A DNA stretch of 64,000 bases, from positions 1-64,000 of the forward strand of contig JAPVLO010000992.1 in the NCBI GenBank assembly GCA_027257055.1, written 5' to 3'. Below the pieces are notes generated by a model. It was given only the letters and a program-made list of their open reading frames with translations, was not told the DNA's origin and ran no database searches. Made by a program: the position numbers and the translations under genes. Below, in pieces: positions 10,816 to 22,664 of the stretch (positions within the stretch are counted from its first letter, which is position 1; each line of letters starts with the position of its first letter). The DNA comes from Cephalopachus bancanus. Its lineage: Eukaryota; Chordata; Mammalia; Primates; Tarsiidae.

Positions 10816-12655
10816 TATCTCAGTTTTATTAGACTCCACAGTACCCATCTAAAAGCTTATGTTCAAACCGCCAGTAATTCAGCTTATAAATTCAGAGTAT
10901 CATTTTTAAAAGTGTTCAAAAGATGTCCATCTTCTAGGTGTACATTCTCATGTGGAAGTAATAGATTTATCATTATCCGCCCTAAAGGACATGCTGAGTC
11001 CTTAAAGCAATGAGAGAATGAAGAGTTTTCTGTCCCTTTATTTTTGGACACCCGCTAAGTGATGTCTCATGAGGGTATTCCTAATATACTCTTCCTCTGG
11101 ATACAAACACAAAACAAGTTGCAGAAAGTAGGCAGACAGTGGAATACTTAGCCAATGAACTTAATTACCATCTATACCTACTTTGAATACTTGACCCCAC
11201 TATTTTTTTTTCTTTTGGCCAGAATTAGTTAGGTAAATGCCTTAGTTTCCCATTTTGCTTAATTTGTGTAGACAAAGTCAAGGAATCTCTCCTACTTCAA
11301 ACACAAGCCTCCCCACTGCACAAATGATGCTAATGCTCTTGTTTGGCATGACACAGCACTCTAAACCATTTGCCTCCAGTAAATTCATCAAGTAAGAATG
11401 TCTGAAAGCAGAGTGACTCCTCTGTTTAAGTACTTAAATGCACAGCAAATGACTACTTGCCTTTTTTCCTTCACTAGTCTGCTGTCTCATGAAGCAATGT
11501 GTTATAGATAATCTACAATGAATACAAGACAGTATTCTGTATTCAAAATATATACACATTTGCCAAGTTTACTGAACCTGTTATTTTTCAAAATAAAATA
11601 TACAATATTTATTTGAAAAATGATATAATTAAGAGGGGATTACTACAGAGCAACAACTACACAGTGATGCATAACCAAACCATAACACCAATAAACAGGT
11701 TTTGCAGAGAGACACCTATTGTCAGTAAGATTAGTGAACTCAAAATAGTGTCAGGAAACCTCTTTCATGCTTCAACAGAACATAATTTGTTTCAAGTAAT
11801 GATGACTAGTTATGTATAATTATCTGATTGTTAGGGGGGAAAACTTGCCTAAACAACTTTGGTGTGCTCCATTATAAGGTTTCATTTAGTCTCTGAATTA
11901 TTTAATGTTTATGTCATTCTGAGACAAACTGCACAATTCAAAACCAATTAAAAGATTTGCCCAGATCACCCATAACTTGTAAATTGGCACAACGTGGTAG
12001 GATACATATTAAGTTGGAATTTTTTTTGGAGAGTAGCAGAGCCTTCAAAAAATAATGAGGTTTTCCAAAAAGAAAATCATTTCTATATCATCAGACAATA
12101 AAAATGATTCATGAAATTATGACAATTTTATACCAATATAAAACAGCATAATTCTTATCTCTTGTGTAGGTAAACTTTTAAGATGTATGAGAAAGTGAAT
12201 TGCTTATACTATGTAAATGAAAATAATCATTCAGTGTCTAGCACAGTCTTTCAAATCAGGAAAAATATTCAGATTCATTCACAGAAAATTTTTAGGCATT
12301 GTTATTCTTCCAGGTTACTTGGAAACACAATAAATTAAACTAATATTATTTTCTGTTCAACTGGCATACATTAACTTTGCTTCTTGGAACAATTTATTTT
12401 GAATACTTACCTAATGAGTTAAAATCTAAATATTTTTCTTCCCAGGTGAGATCCTAGGTCTTTATAGAGGGTTGGGTGAATAACTTAATCTTTCTAGTTA
12501 TCAAGTTTTTTAAAAAGGATGGTTATTATATTAAACTATTTATATATTATATAAATGTAAGATAAATTTATACAGGACCTGGAGCTTAAATCATCATCTC
12601 CTTGCATTGGCATTATTATCAACTGATAGTACTAGGAATGCTTTGGCAGCAAGCA
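10816..12655. other. A/T-rich intergenic stretch
   Basis: I find no gene, no long conserved frame and no clearly named repeat. Short open frames at 10804-11013 and 11613-11819 match no family I recognise and have no splice context. The stretch ends at the target duplication of the next SINE. Confidence 0.5.
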
Positions 12656-12666
12656 CTGTAACATAT

Positions 12667-12676
12667 ATATATATAC

Positions 12677-12710
<34 letters not shown>

Positions 12711-12985
12711 AGTTGGAGTCTCACTCGGTCACCCAGACTAAAGTGCAGTGGCCACTTCCAGCCACCGCAGCCTCGCCTGCTGGGTTCCAGCGATCCTTCC
12801 GCCTCGGCCTTCCGAGTAGCCGGAATTACAGGCATGCGCTACCACGCCTAGTTGATTTTTTGATTTATTGTAGAGATGAGGTCTCGCCAAGTTGCCCAGG
12901 CGGGTCTCGAACCCGCGGGCTCAGGCAATCCACTCACCTCAGCCTCCCAAAGACGCGGGATTACAGGCTGAGCCACCGAGCCCGG
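12667..12985 (-). mobile_element. Full-length lineage-specific Alu-type SINE
   Basis: The minus-strand copy starts at a run of about 30 T followed by GAGTTGGAGTCTCACTC and ends GAGCCACCGAGCCCGGC. The duplicated target CTGTAACATAT occurs just left (about 12656-12666) and right (about 12986-12996). The lineage linker appears as GATTTTTTGATTTATTGT. Confidence 0.93.
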
Positions 12986-12999
12986 CTGTAACATATTAT

Positions 13000-13370
13000 T
13001 AATATGGCTTAGACAAAGACAGGCTTATTTTTCTCACGTAATAAGTAACTCAGAGATAGGCAGACAGCTGATGACTTTGGTTCCATGACTTAGCCATGTT
13101 GGGCTAGTATCAACTGAATTGTTCTTGGCCTTTTTCCAATGAGTCCACAATGACTACCTCATCTCTTTACATAGTGTACATGTCAATGTGAGGAAAAAAG
13201 GAAGGAGATTGACACACCAACATTGTCCATTGCTTTCATCAGAGAAACAAAAACTTTTCTCAAATTCACCTCTGTAGCACAATTGCTTTTTAACTTATCA
13301 GTCAGAAATATGTCATATGGCCAACTCTAGTTGCAAGGGTGACTGGGGAAATTATTTTTTCTTTATAGTG
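13000..13370. repeat. Probable old interspersed repeat, family unassigned
   Basis: The pattern TTTCTCACGTAATAAGTA...GTGTACATGTCAATGTGAGG...GCCAACTCTAGTTGCAAGGGTGACTGGGGAAAT resembles a widespread old repeat also seen at about 58255-58545. I cannot name the family. No gene is visible. Confidence 0.35.
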
Positions 13371-13469
13371 GAGATGTGCAAAGCAGAAAAAGATGGAATA
13401 AACTTAAGAACAATGTTTCTTTATATTGGCATTATCTAATATTCTAATTGTAAGTGATTCAGTTGACTA

Positions 13470-13600
13470 CACATATCTGAAAAGTGGAAATAATATTTTT
13501 CTGTCTACTTCTTTGCACTGTGTGAAGGTTAAATGAGATGATATATATAAAATTGCTCTATAAGCTATAAGAAGTTAACATAGTTTAGATTGTCAATGTT
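13470..13600 (+). mobile_element. MIR fragment
   Basis: AAAAGTGGAAATAATATTTTTCTGTCTACTTC followed by GTGTGAAGGTTAAATGAGATGATATA matches the 3' half of MIR (TAAAATGGGGATAATAA...GGATTAAATGAGTTAATA). Confidence 0.65.
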
Positions 13601-14690
13601 GATGTGGGAACACAACTTCAAAGGAAGGTACTATGCAAGAAACCCCTTATGGTAAGTCATTTTAATTTAGCCTTCCCATTTCCAGAAACCTGCCCTGTAG
13701 ACCTATAAACACAGCTGTACACAATTTCTGATGTAGAGAAGTCTAATAACAGGAAGTGCAAAGGAAAGAGAAAGAAATAAAAGCAATTAGAAATAAGGTG
13801 TAATAAAGAAATGAAGATTTAATGTCATTTATAATGGGTATCCTAGAAGAAAAACCTATAAAAGGATCCAGAAAAATTCTATGATGAGATTAAAGCAAAA
13901 AGCTGATTAAGTAGATTTTAAAATATTATGTTCCAGAAAAAAAACAGCCTGATTAAAATATTAAACTTCCAGTAGTTTTTTTAAAGATGTTTTTTAGGCA
14001 TTCAGGCAAAAAAAAAAAGCAAGTAAACTATTACATAGAAAAATGAGGCTAGCCCTCACCAAGCAGCATTCAGTTCCAGAAGACTAACAACAATGTTGTC
14101 TATAAAGTCCTAGTATTAAAAAAGTGACCTAATTTTATACCTAGATTTTATAATCTAGGTATGAAAACTAAAACTAGATATTCTTAAATACATGAGAACT
14201 GAGGAAGTACATCTATGAACCCATCCTGAAATAATTAAACTTCTGAAGGTGAATACTAGGAAACAGAGATTAATCAAAAGAATAATAATCTCTCCAAGAA
14301 TGGAGAAATGACTGATAGTGACTGTAGCTTTTAGCTAAATGCAAGTGTCAGATAATATTGGAAATTCAATTTTAAAGACTGAGTTTAAATGCTATATACC
14401 TTGATAATGTAAAATTAATACCAAGAAGTGGGAAATTTTTTGCCTATTTCTAAAGGAAAGTCAAGGCTTTCTACATTTGAAGCATGCTCCAAAAACATAA
14501 ATTCAAAACTCAATATTTTGAAAATATTTTATTTTTAAACATATAACTGGTTAAAGAGTAACACAGCATTAAAAATATTTATTTTGTGTTCAGAAAATTC
14601 TTCAGTTTGTTAAAGCTCAACTTATTTAATAGTTTTAATTTTTTTTAAGTATATGTTAACATTTCATTGAATGATAAATTGTTTTGTATA
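13601..14690. other. A/T-rich intergenic stretch
   Basis: No gene is visible. The text around 13790-14420 may be very old L1-like sequence but could not be assigned. It contains a perfect 11-bp hairpin at 14137-14162, listed separately. Confidence 0.4.
14137..14162. other. Perfect 11-bp inverted repeat
   Basis: ATACCTAGATT at 14137-14147 and AATCTAGGTAT at 14152-14162 are exact reverse complements around a TTAT loop. It could be chance A/T-rich DNA or a decayed transposon palindrome. No function is inferred. Confidence 0.8.
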
Positions 14691-14695
14691 TGTGT

Positions 14696-14737
<42 letters not shown>
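14690..14737 (+). repeat. (TG)n microsatellite
   Basis: A pure run of 18 TG units at about 14701-14737 follows TATGTGTGCACG. Pure arrays of this length are commonly polymorphic. Confidence 0.95.
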
Positions 14738-14738
<1 letters not shown>

Positions 14739-15226
14739 TTTTTTGGCAAACAGAATAATGGACACCCAAAGATGTTCACATTTTTATCCCCAGAATGTAT
14801 AAATCTGCTATGATACATGGCAAAGGGGAATTAAAGCTGGAGATAGAATTAAAGTTGCTGCTCATCTGCTGAGTTTAAGTAGAGAGATTATCCTGGACTG
14901 TCTCCCTAGGACCAATATAATCTCAAGCATCCTTAAAAATGGAAGGAAGGCAGATAGTTAAAGTGAGGCAGGCTGAGAAGTTCTCAACCACGCCTGATGG
15001 CTTTAAAGATGAGAAAGAGGCCACAAAGGAAAGTGGGCAGCTCTACAGGCTGAAAAAGGCAAGGAAACTGATTCTCCTCTGAAGCCTCCAGGTAGGAAAC
15101 TGACACCTTTGTTTTAGCCTCATAAGACTTATAACCTACAGAACTGTAAGATAATAAATCAGTGTTTTCTTAAGTCATTAAGTCTGTGGTCATTTGTTAC
15201 AGCAGCTGTAGGAAACTAATATGTAT
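14738..15226 (+). mobile_element. MLT1-like (MaLR) LTR
   Basis: The order of landmarks fits a MaLR LTR in sense: GGACACCCAAAGATGTTCACATTTTTATCCCCAGAATGT, GCATCCTTAAAAATGGAAGG, CTGAAAAAGGCAAGGAAACTGATTCTCC, CAGAACTGTAAGATAATAAATCAG, and TTTGTTACAGCAGCTGTAGGAAACTAATA. The degenerate poly(A) region AATAAATCA is retained. It is ancient and non-coding. Confidence 0.8.
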
Positions 15227-15365
15227 TTCAATATGCAAACAGACATATAAGAAGGATGTTCAGTTAAACTTTAGGATGGTTATTTTGGGGTGGCGGGATT
15301 TAGGCAATTTTAGGCATATTTTTGTATTTTTCTGCATGATTTTTAATATAATATGTATTACTTCT

Positions 15366-15432
15366 ATTAGGAAGTTACACACACACATCCTATGTATATG
15401 TGTGTGTGTATATATATATGCATATATATTTT
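15366..15432 (+). repeat. CA/TG/TA-rich simple repeat
   Basis: CACACACA is followed by TGTGTGTGTATATATATATGCATATATA. It is low-complexity DNA that is partly self-complementary. Confidence 0.8.
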
Positions 15433-15710
15433 TTTAAGCTTAGTAAAAAAGATAATTGCTTATTTTCTCTAGAGTTTTCCAAATGTATTTTGAATGCAAT
15501 GTAAAAGAGTCCGACCAAATTATTTACATCTTGTTAGAAACTAGCATTTTAAGAAGCGTATTTATATTGAATAATTGATATCTAGTACTTTCCAGGTAAT
15601 AAGTGTTTGTTTACTCAGAAATTTAGGTGTGATCCATGAGTGGTAACATAATTATTAGAATCAGACACATTCACTGTGCTAGTAGAGGAGCCATATATTA
15701 CAAAGTTAAC

Positions 15711-15799
15711 TGTGTGTGTGTGTGTGTGTGTGTGTACCTGCATGTGTGTGAGAGAGACAGAGAACGAAAGCAAGAGTGAGAGTCAGAGAGAGAGAGATT
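15711..15799 (+). repeat. (TG)n followed by GA-rich simple repeat
   Basis: Twelve TG units at 15711-15735 lead into an interrupted GAGAGA/CAGAGA purine tract ending near 15799. No coding content. Confidence 0.9.
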
Positions 15800-16620
15800 G
15801 AGCTAGGTTTGGGTAATTTATTCCCCTAAAGTCATCAGTAAGAAAGGAATAAAGTTTTATGACACCTAGATCAGTCTACAGTATTTACATAAATGGGGCC
15901 TACCAAATGAATTTGTCATCTTTTATTTGAAGCTGTGGATATTAGCTAAATTCCATCCAATACTGGGTGGAATGTTAGCTAAAAACCTAAAAGCTTATTC
16001 ATGCTGAAGAGAGACTTCATAGTTTAATTGCCTTCTCTTCAAACTTTTTAGCTGGCCTTTAGAATTCTTGCTGTTACATGATTGTAGTCTGATAAATATA
16101 TGCATCTAAAAGAAGATACATAGTTTTCCTTTGGGTGTGGTGTTAGAGTTTAGCTCTATGGAAGATGGAGGCATGAATTTGCATTCTCATTTAAGAAATG
16201 AATTATAGCAACAGGGAGTAAAAGTTGGCATTAATTAACCAATACCACTTACTTAACTCTTTGACAATCCATTGGGAGACCATAGACTAATGGGAGGAAA
16301 TCATGACTTTGACAAAAAAAAAAAAAGCTGCTTTGGGAAGGGGAGTGGTGGTGGATAGTAGCACTTATCTAAAACTAAGGTGTTTATCCTATAGCATTTA
16401 TACCTAAGGAAGAAAGATACTGAAATGGTTGAATTTTTTTAAATGTTTGATTTGGCAAACAAGTACTTCTTGAAGATTCCAGAGTCAAGTTTTCTCTTTT
16501 CAAATGATCCAGAAAAATTATTTACTTTCTCTCCTTCCTTCATTCCCACTGTCTTTCCTTTTCTCTCTTTTAAATATTTTGGCAGTAATACATTATTTTG
16601 CTAGTGTTGTTGAAGTTAAA
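15800..16620. other. Intergenic stretch without recognised features
   Basis: I see nothing I can name. The reading frames are short. A small A run occurs at 16313-16325. Confidence 0.5.
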
Positions 16621-16639
16621 TAAAAAGGGAACGTGGGAA

Positions 16640-16925
16640 GTCGGGCTCGGTGGCTCAGCCTGTAATCCTGTGCCTTGGGAGGCTGAGGTGAGTGAATTGC
16701 CTGAGCCGCGGGTTCGAGACCTGCCTGGGCAACTTGGCGAGACCTCATCTCTACAATAAATCAAAAAATAAGCCGGGCGTGGTAGCGTGCGCCTGTAGTT
16801 CCAGCTACTTGGAAGGCTGAGGCGGAAGGATCGCCGAAGTCCAGCAGGTCGAGGTTGCGGTGGCCGGGAGCAGCCACTGCACTCCAGTCTGGGCGACAGA
16901 GTGAGACTCCAACTCAAAAAAAAAA
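16640..16925 (+). mobile_element. Full-length lineage-specific Alu-type SINE
   Basis: It starts GTCGGGCTCGGTGGCTCAGC and ends ACTCCAACTC plus an A tail. The right arm reads GCGGTGGCC GGGAGCA GCCACTGC, so one side of the hairpin has decayed. Target duplication AAAGGGAACGTGGG (16624-16637) matches AAAGGGAACATGGG (16926-16939) with one mismatch. Confidence 0.93.
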
Positions 16926-16939
16926 AAAGGGAACATGGG

Positions 16940-18070
16940 GTATTTATATTTTTGTGAAGAGTCAAAAATAATAATATAAAGATAATAATAGGTGCTTACA
17001 AAAACACATATTTTTTTCTTGCTGAGCCTTCTATGTCTTTCTTATTTGTTTAGACACTTCTCAGTCCCATCCCAGGCCTCACCCTTAGAAGTGAGTTGAA
17101 TTTATATATGTTATTTTGGCAAAATAAATATTCAAAGAAGTTATTCCTATTTTTTGTGGGTGCTTTAATAGGTAGTTACACTTGGCCTCACAATTTTCAA
17201 AATCTAAGAGGGAATGCTAACTTGGATGAAAAACATAATTACAGGGTTAGGAAAAAATACAGTGTGTAGAAGATTTTTAAAAACTTGCTTTTCTTGGCTG
17301 GCAAAATATATTTTATGCAATTCCCAAGTTGAAGTAAAGACAAATAAATGAATGTCTCCATGATGTAATCACCAAGTTGAAAAATCAGGTGACTTCAGTC
17401 TTCAAATTCCTTTTTAGCACAGTAAGTTTTTATGCTTTTTTAAATATATCTTGGTTGGTAGATAAGTCAATGTTTAAATGGTCATTCATCATTTACCATA
17501 TAAAAGAAAAGCTATTACCTGAAACTCATTTTTACAGTTGCAGGCAAACAGAAATAATCATTTTCAAGAACCTAAAGCTGTTTCTTGAAGAATGTCATCA
17601 TTTTATCCTTATTTTACTTACTACTTATATATGAGCCAACTTTTGAGAGCTGCACTCTGCAAGTTCTGGCTTTAAACAGTTTCTACCAATTCCCTGCTAC
17701 AGCAAGTGAAGAAAGGAAATTGGACTTTCTAGATATCAGAGTTATCTTTCAGACAGACTCAAAGAAGGAGACCAAAGACATAAAGCCAGACATAGCAGTC
17801 ATGGCACCCATCTTGGGCTCAAGTTGCTACGTAATTGGGTGAATGATAAAGTGTCTGAGAATAACTGCAACATATATTCTTAGGGCAGTCCTAGTTTTTC
17901 AGACATTTCAATGTGGGCATAATTTTTGGAAACATTTGCTGCCTTTTCTATTAATGAAATTAAATTTGGGGGATGTAGTAAGAGATAATGATACACAAGC
18001 TAGTAGAGCAGTGGTCTTCATGAAAATTGATAAGGATGAGTTGGCAAGACATGAAGATTCATTAGGAGAG
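16940..18070. other. Intergenic stretch without recognised features
   Basis: Small open frames at 17377-17842 and 17843-18082 match no family I know. They overlap each other and lack splice or promoter context. I treat them as chance frames. Confidence 0.5.
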
Positions 18071-18074
18071 CTAG

Positions 18075-18238
18075 CTTGGTGATTGAGAAAGAGTGGACAT
18101 GCTTGGGAATTACTTAGAACTGGCTTCAAGTCCTGCCTCTGCTGTTAAAAATGGTGTGGACCCAAGCAATGTATTGAACCTCCTCTGGTCATATTCTCCC
18201 TATGCTCCGAAACACGAGAAAAATAATATCTATATAGG
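18075..18238 (+). mobile_element. MIR, interrupted by an L1 insertion
   Basis: GAGAAAGAGTGGACATGCTTGGGAATTACTTAGAACTGG...TTCAAGTCCTGCCTCTGCTG...GGACCCAAGCAATGTATTGAACC follows MIR order (transcribed + strand). The L1 that begins at 18254 landed in its 3' part. Sequence resuming at 20336 (GTGTGGTGATGCATATGTAAAAGGCTC) is the likely continuation. Confidence 0.7.
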
Positions 18239-19016
18239 AAAGTACTTGTGAGTCTGATAAAGATTTGGCAAAGTCTCAGGGTACAAAATAGACATGCAAA
18301 AGTTAGTTGCATTCCTATGCACCAACAACAAGCAGGCAGAGACCCAAATAAAAAGCACAATCCCATTCACAATAGCCACACAAAAAAATGAAATACCTCG
18401 GCATATTCCTAACCAGAGACGCAAAAAACCTTTACAATGAGAACTACAAAACACTGCATAAAGAAACCCAAGAAGACACAAACAAATGGAAAAATATTCC
18501 ATGCTCATGGATAGGAAGAATCAACATTGTTAAGATGTCCATCCTACCAAAGGTAATCTACAGATTCAACACAATACTCATTAAGTTACCAACATCATTC
18601 TTCTCAGACCTGGAAATGACAATACAGAAACTCATATGGAAACATAAATGACCACAAATAGCCAAGCAATCCTTAGCAAGAGAAACAAAGCCGGAGGTAT
18701 CACACTTCCAGACTTCAAACTCTACTACAAGGCTACAGTAATCAAAACAGCCTGGTATTGGTACAAAAACAGGAACATAGACCAATGGAATAGGATAGAG
18801 ATTCTGGAAGCAAAGCCTCAATTCCTCAACCGACTCATCTTTGACAAAGCCTCCAACAACAACTACTGGGGAGAGGAGAACCTATTCAGTAAATGGTGCT
18901 GGGAAAACTAACTGACCACATGCAGAAGATTGAAACAGGACCCCTACCTATAACCATACACAAAAATTAACTCTAAATGGATCAAAGGTCTAAACGTAAA
19001 ACCTCAAACTATAAGA

Positions 19017-19745
19017 ATGTTAAAAAACGCAGGAGACACCCTTATGGAAATTGGAACTGGGAACCAATTCCTATTCAGAACCCTAAAGGCCAATACCTTA
19101 AGAAATAAGGTAGACAAGTGGGATCTCATCAAATTAACGAGCTTCTGCAAAGCACAAGAAACCATCAAGAGAGCAGGGGGACAGCCCACAGAATGGGAAA
19201 AAATATTTGTCAACTGTACATCTGACAAAGGCCTAACATCTAGGATCTACAAGGAACTCAAACGCACCAAAGGGAAAAAAACAAACAGCCCCTTTAAAAC
19301 GTGGGCAAAAGACATGAATAGACACTTCTCAAAAGAAGATATACGGGCAGCCAACAGACACATGAAAAAGTGCTCAGCCTCACTCAGCATCAGAGAAATG
19401 CAAATCAAAACCACACTGAGATACCACCTAACCCCAGTAAGAATGACCATCATTAATAAACAACACAGATGCTGGCGAAGATGTGCAGAAAAAGGAATGC
19501 TTCTACACTGCTGGTGGGAATGCAAACTTGTACAGTCTCTCTGGAAAACAGCGTGGCAATTTCTGAAAGAACTAGAAATTGACCTTCCATATGACCCAGC
19601 AATTCCCCTATTGGGAATATACCTGGAGGAACTCAAATTATTCTACAAAGAAGATACCTGCACACGTATGTTTAATGCAGCTCCATTCACAATAGCAAAA
19701 ACATGGCACCAACCATGTTGCCCATTGAAGCTGGACTGGATTTAA
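19017..19745 (+). pseudogene. L1 ORF2 C-terminal remnant
   Basis: A 242-codon open frame covers the region after the reverse-transcriptase domain to near the ORF2 C-terminus. It includes the typical [15 protein letters not shown] stretch at about residues 31-45, [14 protein letters not shown] at about 94-107, and [20 protein letters not shown] at about 168-187. The latter keeps the cysteine-containing motif (HCWWECK) of L1 ORF2. The endonuclease and catalytic reverse-transcriptase parts are missing by 5' truncation or lie in broken frames upstream (18388-18911). It cannot be functional. Confidence 0.9.
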
Positions 19746-20107
19746 AAAAAGTGGCACATGTACACAATGGAATATTATGCAGCCATAAAGGAGGACAAAT
19801 ATATGGACTTCGCAGCAACCTGGATGGACTTGGAGTCGATCATACTCAGTGATCTATCACAGAAACAAAGAACAGAGTTCCATATGTTCTCACTCATAAG
19901 AGGACCTTGAACAATTATAATGCTATAAGAAAGCGATTGGCAGTAATGGGAAACTGTTGGTGGCGGGGGTGGGATTGGCAGTTGAGGGAACCTGCTAGGG
20001 GAGGGAGGGGCATACCTCATCAACAGGGGTACATGCATGATCAATGCTTGTATGCCTAACCCTGAATTGTACCCCACATCTTTATAATAATAAATAAATA
20101 AATAAAT

Positions 20108-20320
20108 GTACCTGATCTTGAACCAGGTGATGTGGGGACCAAAGGGAGGCCCAAACTTTTCCTGTACAATGACCATTTGTATACCTAATCCTGAATTGTA
20201 CCCCACATCTTTAAAATAAAAACTAAAATTTTAAAATTTTTTTTGAAAAGAATATTGACCCAAAATGACCCAAAGACATATTCTAATAAAATGACTGAGC
20301 TTTGAAAATTTTTTTTAAAA
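20108..20320 (+). mobile_element. 3'-transduced segment carrying another L1 tail
   Basis: This lies outside the L1 body but inside the target duplications. Its middle (about 20155-20225) is again an L1 3' end, TTTGTATACCTAATCCTGAATTGTACCCC plus ACATCTTTAAAATAAAAAC. It then continues with unrelated sequence to AATAAAATGACTGAGC and an A-rich end. The source locus probably had two L1 tails in tandem. The unrelated part can serve as a tag for the source element. Confidence 0.75.
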
Positions 20321-20539
20321 AAAGTACTTGTGAGTGTGTGGTGATGCATATGTAAAAGGCTCACCAAACTGGCTCATATGCCACAGGTGCTCCATAAATG
20401 TTAATTTACTCCTGGCTAATCACTCCCAGGGCCTACTATGGACATCTTTGGAATATAATCCCAGACTACACTAATTTAGACCTACACTAAACCAGGTGGA
20501 ACATATTTAACAGGCATCATGTTAGTACCACTCTCCATT

Positions 20540-20710
20540 TCTCCTTCCCTCATTTAGGAACACCTAATGGGTGCCAACCCTGTATCAGGTACCATGCTGA
20601 ATTCTTTTAGATTTCACTTCCTTTAGTTATTATAACTGCAGTGTGGTAGCAATTATTATTCCAAGTTACCACAAGGAGACTGACATTCTGAGAAATTAGC
20701 AAGCTCCAAG
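20540..20710 (-). mobile_element. MIR fragment
   Basis: AATGGGTGCCAACCCTGTATCAGGTACCATGCTGAATTC...GTGTGGTAGCAATTATTATTCC...GAGACTGACATTCTGAGAAATTAGC is MIR in reverse complement (GTGCCAGGCACTGT..., ATTATTATCCCC...GAGGAAACTGAG). Confidence 0.7.
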
Positions 20711-22445
20711 TTAATCAACCAATAGTTGACAATTCTGTATCCACTTCTCGTTTGATCATACCAGTTTAGTTCTTCCTTCAAGTTCCTCCAAGTTTTGTGA
20801 TGTCAGCAAGGTTTCTGAGGCATAGTTGTCATAAATCAGCCTGAGAGTTCACCACAACAAATGAATCAACACATGAGCAAAAAAGTAGATCTTTAGGATT
20901 ACTCTGCAGCCAGTGGATATTGGCAACACAAACGGCTTTGAGTTTCTTTTGCTGGTTGATAGCACTGAACTGGGTGCCAGAAATACAGTGACGTAATATG
21001 CCAGGAAGCAGGAGAATCATCATCCCTTATCAAATAGTCCATGGGGAGATGGTGGGAGGCAAAGCTGGAACCAGGCACAAAGATACTGCAAGGTTGAAAA
21101 TGTGGACTTGATTCTTAGTGGTTCCTTTCCCCTGCTGTGCATTTGTCTTTATGCGCACTTTTTTACCATCTTTTTTGTTTCCAAGAAATATGACTGAGAG
21201 GATACAGATGCCAAATACGCATCATCTATTAAATCTCCTGTCCAGAATCTTGTTCTGCTCACCATCTCTGACCAGAAGAAGCAGACGGTGTAAAAACATC
21301 CAGGAGCTCTTGAATTTCTTTCCCTTGAAGTCTAGAATTGAGTGGGGCTTTTCCCAAGCTCTTCCTGTGCCTCACAAAGTTATCCAAATTTATAGTTCTC
21401 TTCCAAGGAGAGGAAAAAGAGTCGAAAAAAATATAATTGCCTTGAGATATTTTTAACCCTTTCATTTTTCACTGTAAAAGATGAGGTTTTATATTCCCAT
21501 TGTTCATTGTAAATCAATAACAGACCCTTCCTGATGGTAGAGAAGGCATTTAATTGCCATTGAGGATGATTTAATTATAAAATGCAGGAAAAAATTGTTG
21601 CACTTTTAGAATCAATTGCTTGGGCAAATGGAGAAAGGGAAAAAAGTTACAATTAAATTGGTAATTATATAAACAAATTTGTGTTTTATGTACATTTCAA
21701 AAATAGAGATAATGATGGATCTTCTCAAGATAATTATTTATTCAGCCTGCAGGTAATTCCTGGTGTATTCAATGGGGTTTCTGGGACTTTTGAAATCATT
21801 TTGCAGCTTCCCCACAAGGAAAACCTCCGCCACAGGTTGAGAATTTTTACTCTTGATAATGGGAAGCTACTAAGGATTTTGATGGCATATACAAGGTGGC
21901 GTCTTAGAGAGTTGGACTGAGGGGATCGTTGGAGACATAAGAGACTGCCTATAAGGAGATTAATAGTTATGATATCCAAAGTATAAGATTTAAAGGTCCA
22001 GGCTTAGTGGCAGTGGAAGCAAATATCAACTGATAGATCTAAAGACATAATTTATGGATATAAGTTGAATTTTTTGTTACTTTTTGTCACCTGCATGTTG
22101 GAAGAAAACGAGAGACTCCAAATTCTTAAGTCCTAGTAATTGAGAGACTGATGGTAGGAAACAGTTGGTTTGGGGGAATAGATGAATCTAATCTTACCTA
22201 TCTTGAAATAATGTGGTTTATTTGCCTGTGTGTGTTTGTGTGTGGAGGGGGATATTATTAAACAGGCAGTTAGAAATGCATGATTGAAGTTCAAAAAGAG
22301 AGGGCATGACTGTTGAATAGAAGTTATGTAGTCATTTCTGTAGAAGACATGACTGAAACCATACGAAATCAGAACATACTCTCCAAAACAAAGAATGAAG
22401 ATTTGGAACAGTTGAAGCCGGATTTAGAGTCTAACAGAATCAGCT
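20711..22445. other. Intergenic stretch without recognised features
   Basis: Open frames such as 21118-21456 (112 codons) match no known family and have no splice context. Nothing else is identified. Confidence 0.5.
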
Positions 22446-22662
22446 AACATTTTCTGTAAAGAACCAGAGAGTAAATATTTTGGACTTCACAGACCAAATG
22501 GCTCTGTTGCAACTATTTAACCATGTCTTTGTAACTTAAGTACAGACACAGACAATAGGTAAATGAATTGGCATGGCTGCGTTTCAATAAAAATCTATTT
22601 ATAAAAACAGGTGTACAGTTGGATTTGGCCTGAGGGCCTTAGTTTTTTGACTCTTGGTCTAG
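22446..22662 (+). mobile_element. Non-autonomous hAT (Charlie/MER-type) DNA transposon remnant
   Basis: The text TTTTCTGTAAAGAACCAGAGAGTAAATATTTTGGACTTCACAGACC...TCTGTTGCAACTATTTAACC...GACAATAGGTAAATGAATTGGCATGGCTG...CAATAAAAATCTATTTATAAAAACAGG matches a very common hAT-type MER element. No transposase is encoded. The exact family name was not verified. Confidence 0.75.
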
Positions 22663-22664
22663 AA

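Larger units (their letters stand above)
18239..20335 (+). mobile_element. 5'-truncated L1 with 3'-transduced tail
   Basis: A 15-bp target duplication AAAGTACTTGTGAGT lies at 18239-18253 and 20321-20335, so everything between them arrived in one event. The L1 part (18254 to about 20107) starts inside ORF2 and reaches the normal L1 3' end, CCTAACCCTGAATTGTACCCC plus (AATA)n. A further roughly 213 bp (20108-20320) precede the second duplication copy and end in AATAAAATGACTG and an A-rich tail. That is the structure of a 3' transduction by readthrough past the L1's own poly(A) signal. ORF2 is broken by stops and frameshifts. The longest intact piece is listed separately. Confidence 0.9.

Noticed and set aside
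16570..16965. 131-codon minus-strand open frame, and similar 80-130 codon frames at 4622-5005, 25892-26221, 26525-26902, 40348-40611 and 55554-55868
   Set aside because: All fall within Alu-type SINEs and translate the antisense SINE; the same peptide pattern recurs in each copy.
18388..18911. Two overlapping plus-strand open frames as a candidate gene
   Set aside because: They are L1 ORF2 pieces within the insertion at 18254-20320.
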